Shown here piece by piece: positions 62,978-64,000 of a stretch of DNA of 64,000 bases (positions within the stretch are counted from its first letter, which is position 1; every line of letters starts with the position of its first letter). Position numbers and translations under genes: made by a program. This DNA is from Argyresthia goedartella (taxonomy: Eukaryota; Arthropoda; Insecta; Lepidoptera; Argyresthiidae), in contig OX463832.1 of the NCBI GenBank assembly GCA_949825045.1, positions 23,120,552 to 23,184,551 of the forward strand. The letters run 5' to 3'. The notes beneath the pieces were generated by a model. The model was given only the letters and a program-made list of their open reading frames with translations, ran no database searches and was not told the DNA's origin.

Positions 62978-63908
62978 CAGTACCCGGCGATAATGATTGC
63001 ACATCAGTCCGTAGAAAGAGAGTCGGATAATTTCGGCTATGTAGAGCGTTGTCACACACTATATTTGTGACGTTTGTCAGTCGTTGTACAGGTGCAGTAG
63101 GGGACGGTCGCATTTAGTTGAAAATATATATTATAGAGTTATTAGACCCTCAAAATAACCTTATCACAATAAATATGTCAAAGACCCTCAATTCAAAAAC
63201 CGCTAGACAGTAAATGATCAACTGATTAGACAGTCATGAAATTCCAGTTGATCCAACATTGACGAAACCCCAGATTTACGATATTACATGTCAGCACAAA
63301 AAAAGGATAACAGAGTTTTCTTTTGACAAATTATTTGCCAAACATGGGCACACTGTGTTGCCATTACTACCATATCATCCGGATTTTAATTCCATTGGGA
63401 ATATATGGTCTCAACTAAATGGCTATGTATCCGCTAGAAATATAGATATGAATTTAACTTCAGTAAAATAAATATTGGATGGCAAACATGATTGGGGCTG
63501 AAGAATGGAACAAAGTTTGGCGAGACAGAATATCGAAGAATTCAACCCCATATGGACGATTACACTGATAAACTCGTAATAAATATGGCTGAGAGTGACA
63601 ATGACATTGACCTCGTTGAGACAGCGAAACGGTTGGAATTAAGAAATTCTGAAATTAAAATTTCAGAAATTCATGATACAGAACGAATAGGCGTATATTG
63701 TTTGCTATCTATATATACTATAAATTTAGTTTTATCTTTTTTTTTGTAGTTGCAACAGCTCTCCATAAATATCCAAAGTTTACATGAAGTATATTTAATG
63801 CGAAATTTCACTGATTAAATACAATAATTGAACAATCGTCTGTGTTCGGAAATCGTCGTAATTGTCTCTTTTCAAAGACTGATGTGCAAAAATTATCATC
63901 GGAAAGTG
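62978..63908 (+). mobile_element. Tc1/mariner-type remnant with inverted ends
   Basis: Ends cagtacccggcgataatg...gcacatcagtc (62978-63009) and the inverse gactgatgtgcaaaaattat...gtg (63875-63908) pair over about 32 bp with mismatches and are bounded by TA on both sides (62976-62977 and 63909-63910). It contains a decayed transposase fragment. The last 90 bases of the window (63911-64000) show nothing recognisable. Confidence 0.7.
63259..63670 (+). pseudogene. Tc1/mariner-type transposase fragment
   Basis: Frame LTKPQIYDITCQHKKRITEF, LFAKHGHTVLPLLPYHPDFN, SIGNIWSQLNGYVSARNI carries the LPPYHPxLNPIE-x-x-W signature around the last catalytic acid of DDE_3 transposases. The Glu that follows Ile in active enzymes is replaced by Gly-Asn (SIGNIW). 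A stop follows at 63469. The first two catalytic Asp regions are missing. Inactive. Confidence 0.7.
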
Positions 63909-64000
63909 TACATCAGTCAAAATGAAAAATCGGGCCATCAGTAGCTACTTCATGTAAGTAATTCCAACATCTAGTCTGAGAATTTTCATCGCATTTGAAA

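Overview
The window looks like nuclear DNA of a moth or butterfly (Lepidoptera). It is intron-rich and AT-rich. It carries several short dispersed repeats that I associate with lepidopteran genomes, namely the gggttccgtaccc family and LINE tails of gatttgatttgattt or tcaagtcaag. It also carries exons of a yellow-family (MRJP domain) gene and a very dense load of insect-type transposable elements. I see no bacterial, viral-genome or CRISPR features.

Two host genes can be supported. (1) A plus-strand gene of unrecognised identity has a coiled-coil exon at 137-325 and its terminal exon at 21056-21224. The two exons join in phase across a 20.7 kb intron. (2) A minus-strand yellow-family gene has eight in-phase exons (61662-61760, 60623-60799, 57935-58051, 56268-56382, 54286-54347, 39742-39920, 39252-39332, 37838-37940) that cover most of the MRJP domain. 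Its 5' exon(s) lie right of the window. Its last exon(s) were not found and should lie left of 37.8 kb. The two genes converge. Nearly everything else is transposon sequence in their introns and between them.

Layout. 0.4-4.9 kb holds a first nest: LINE A is split by LINE B (duplicated target catagc). LINE B is split by a tRNA-derived SINE, and at the SINE edge by a 2.7 kb MULE DNA transposon with long inverted repeats and an 8-bp duplication (acctattt). 4.9-20.3 kb holds a second nest: a BEL/Pao LTR retrotransposon (220-bp LTRs, duplication accgg) is split by a LINE, and that LINE is split exactly at a TTAA by a 6.9 kb piggyBac element. The piggyBac transposase is intact and predicted to have four exons. 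20.3-29 kb carries the end of the plus-strand gene, a LINE tail, a hAT remnant, a diverged tandem duplication, and several hairpin or MITE elements. 29-36.9 kb is a nearly full-length minus-strand LINE with a PHD-type ORF1, split at a TA by a 3.0 kb pogo element with an intact transposase that also ends in a PHD finger. 37-41 kb carries three yellow exons and repeats. 41.1-53.1 kb is a Gypsy-type LTR element split by a LINE that is itself split by an opposite-strand LINE; a small membrane-protein ORF lies between its pol and its 3' LTR. 53-64 kb carries five yellow exons, two more SINEs, MITEs, LINE tails, a perfect 60-bp minisatellite, an AACGTT-rich MITE and a Tc1/mariner remnant.

The region is best read as two ordinary host genes whose introns have served as a landing site for almost every insect transposon class. 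Target-site duplications allow the order of several insertions to be worked out. The elements that look intact enough to be or recently have been active are the piggyBac at 11281-18164 and the pogo at 31562-34583. All retroelement coding regions show stops, frameshifts or insertions.
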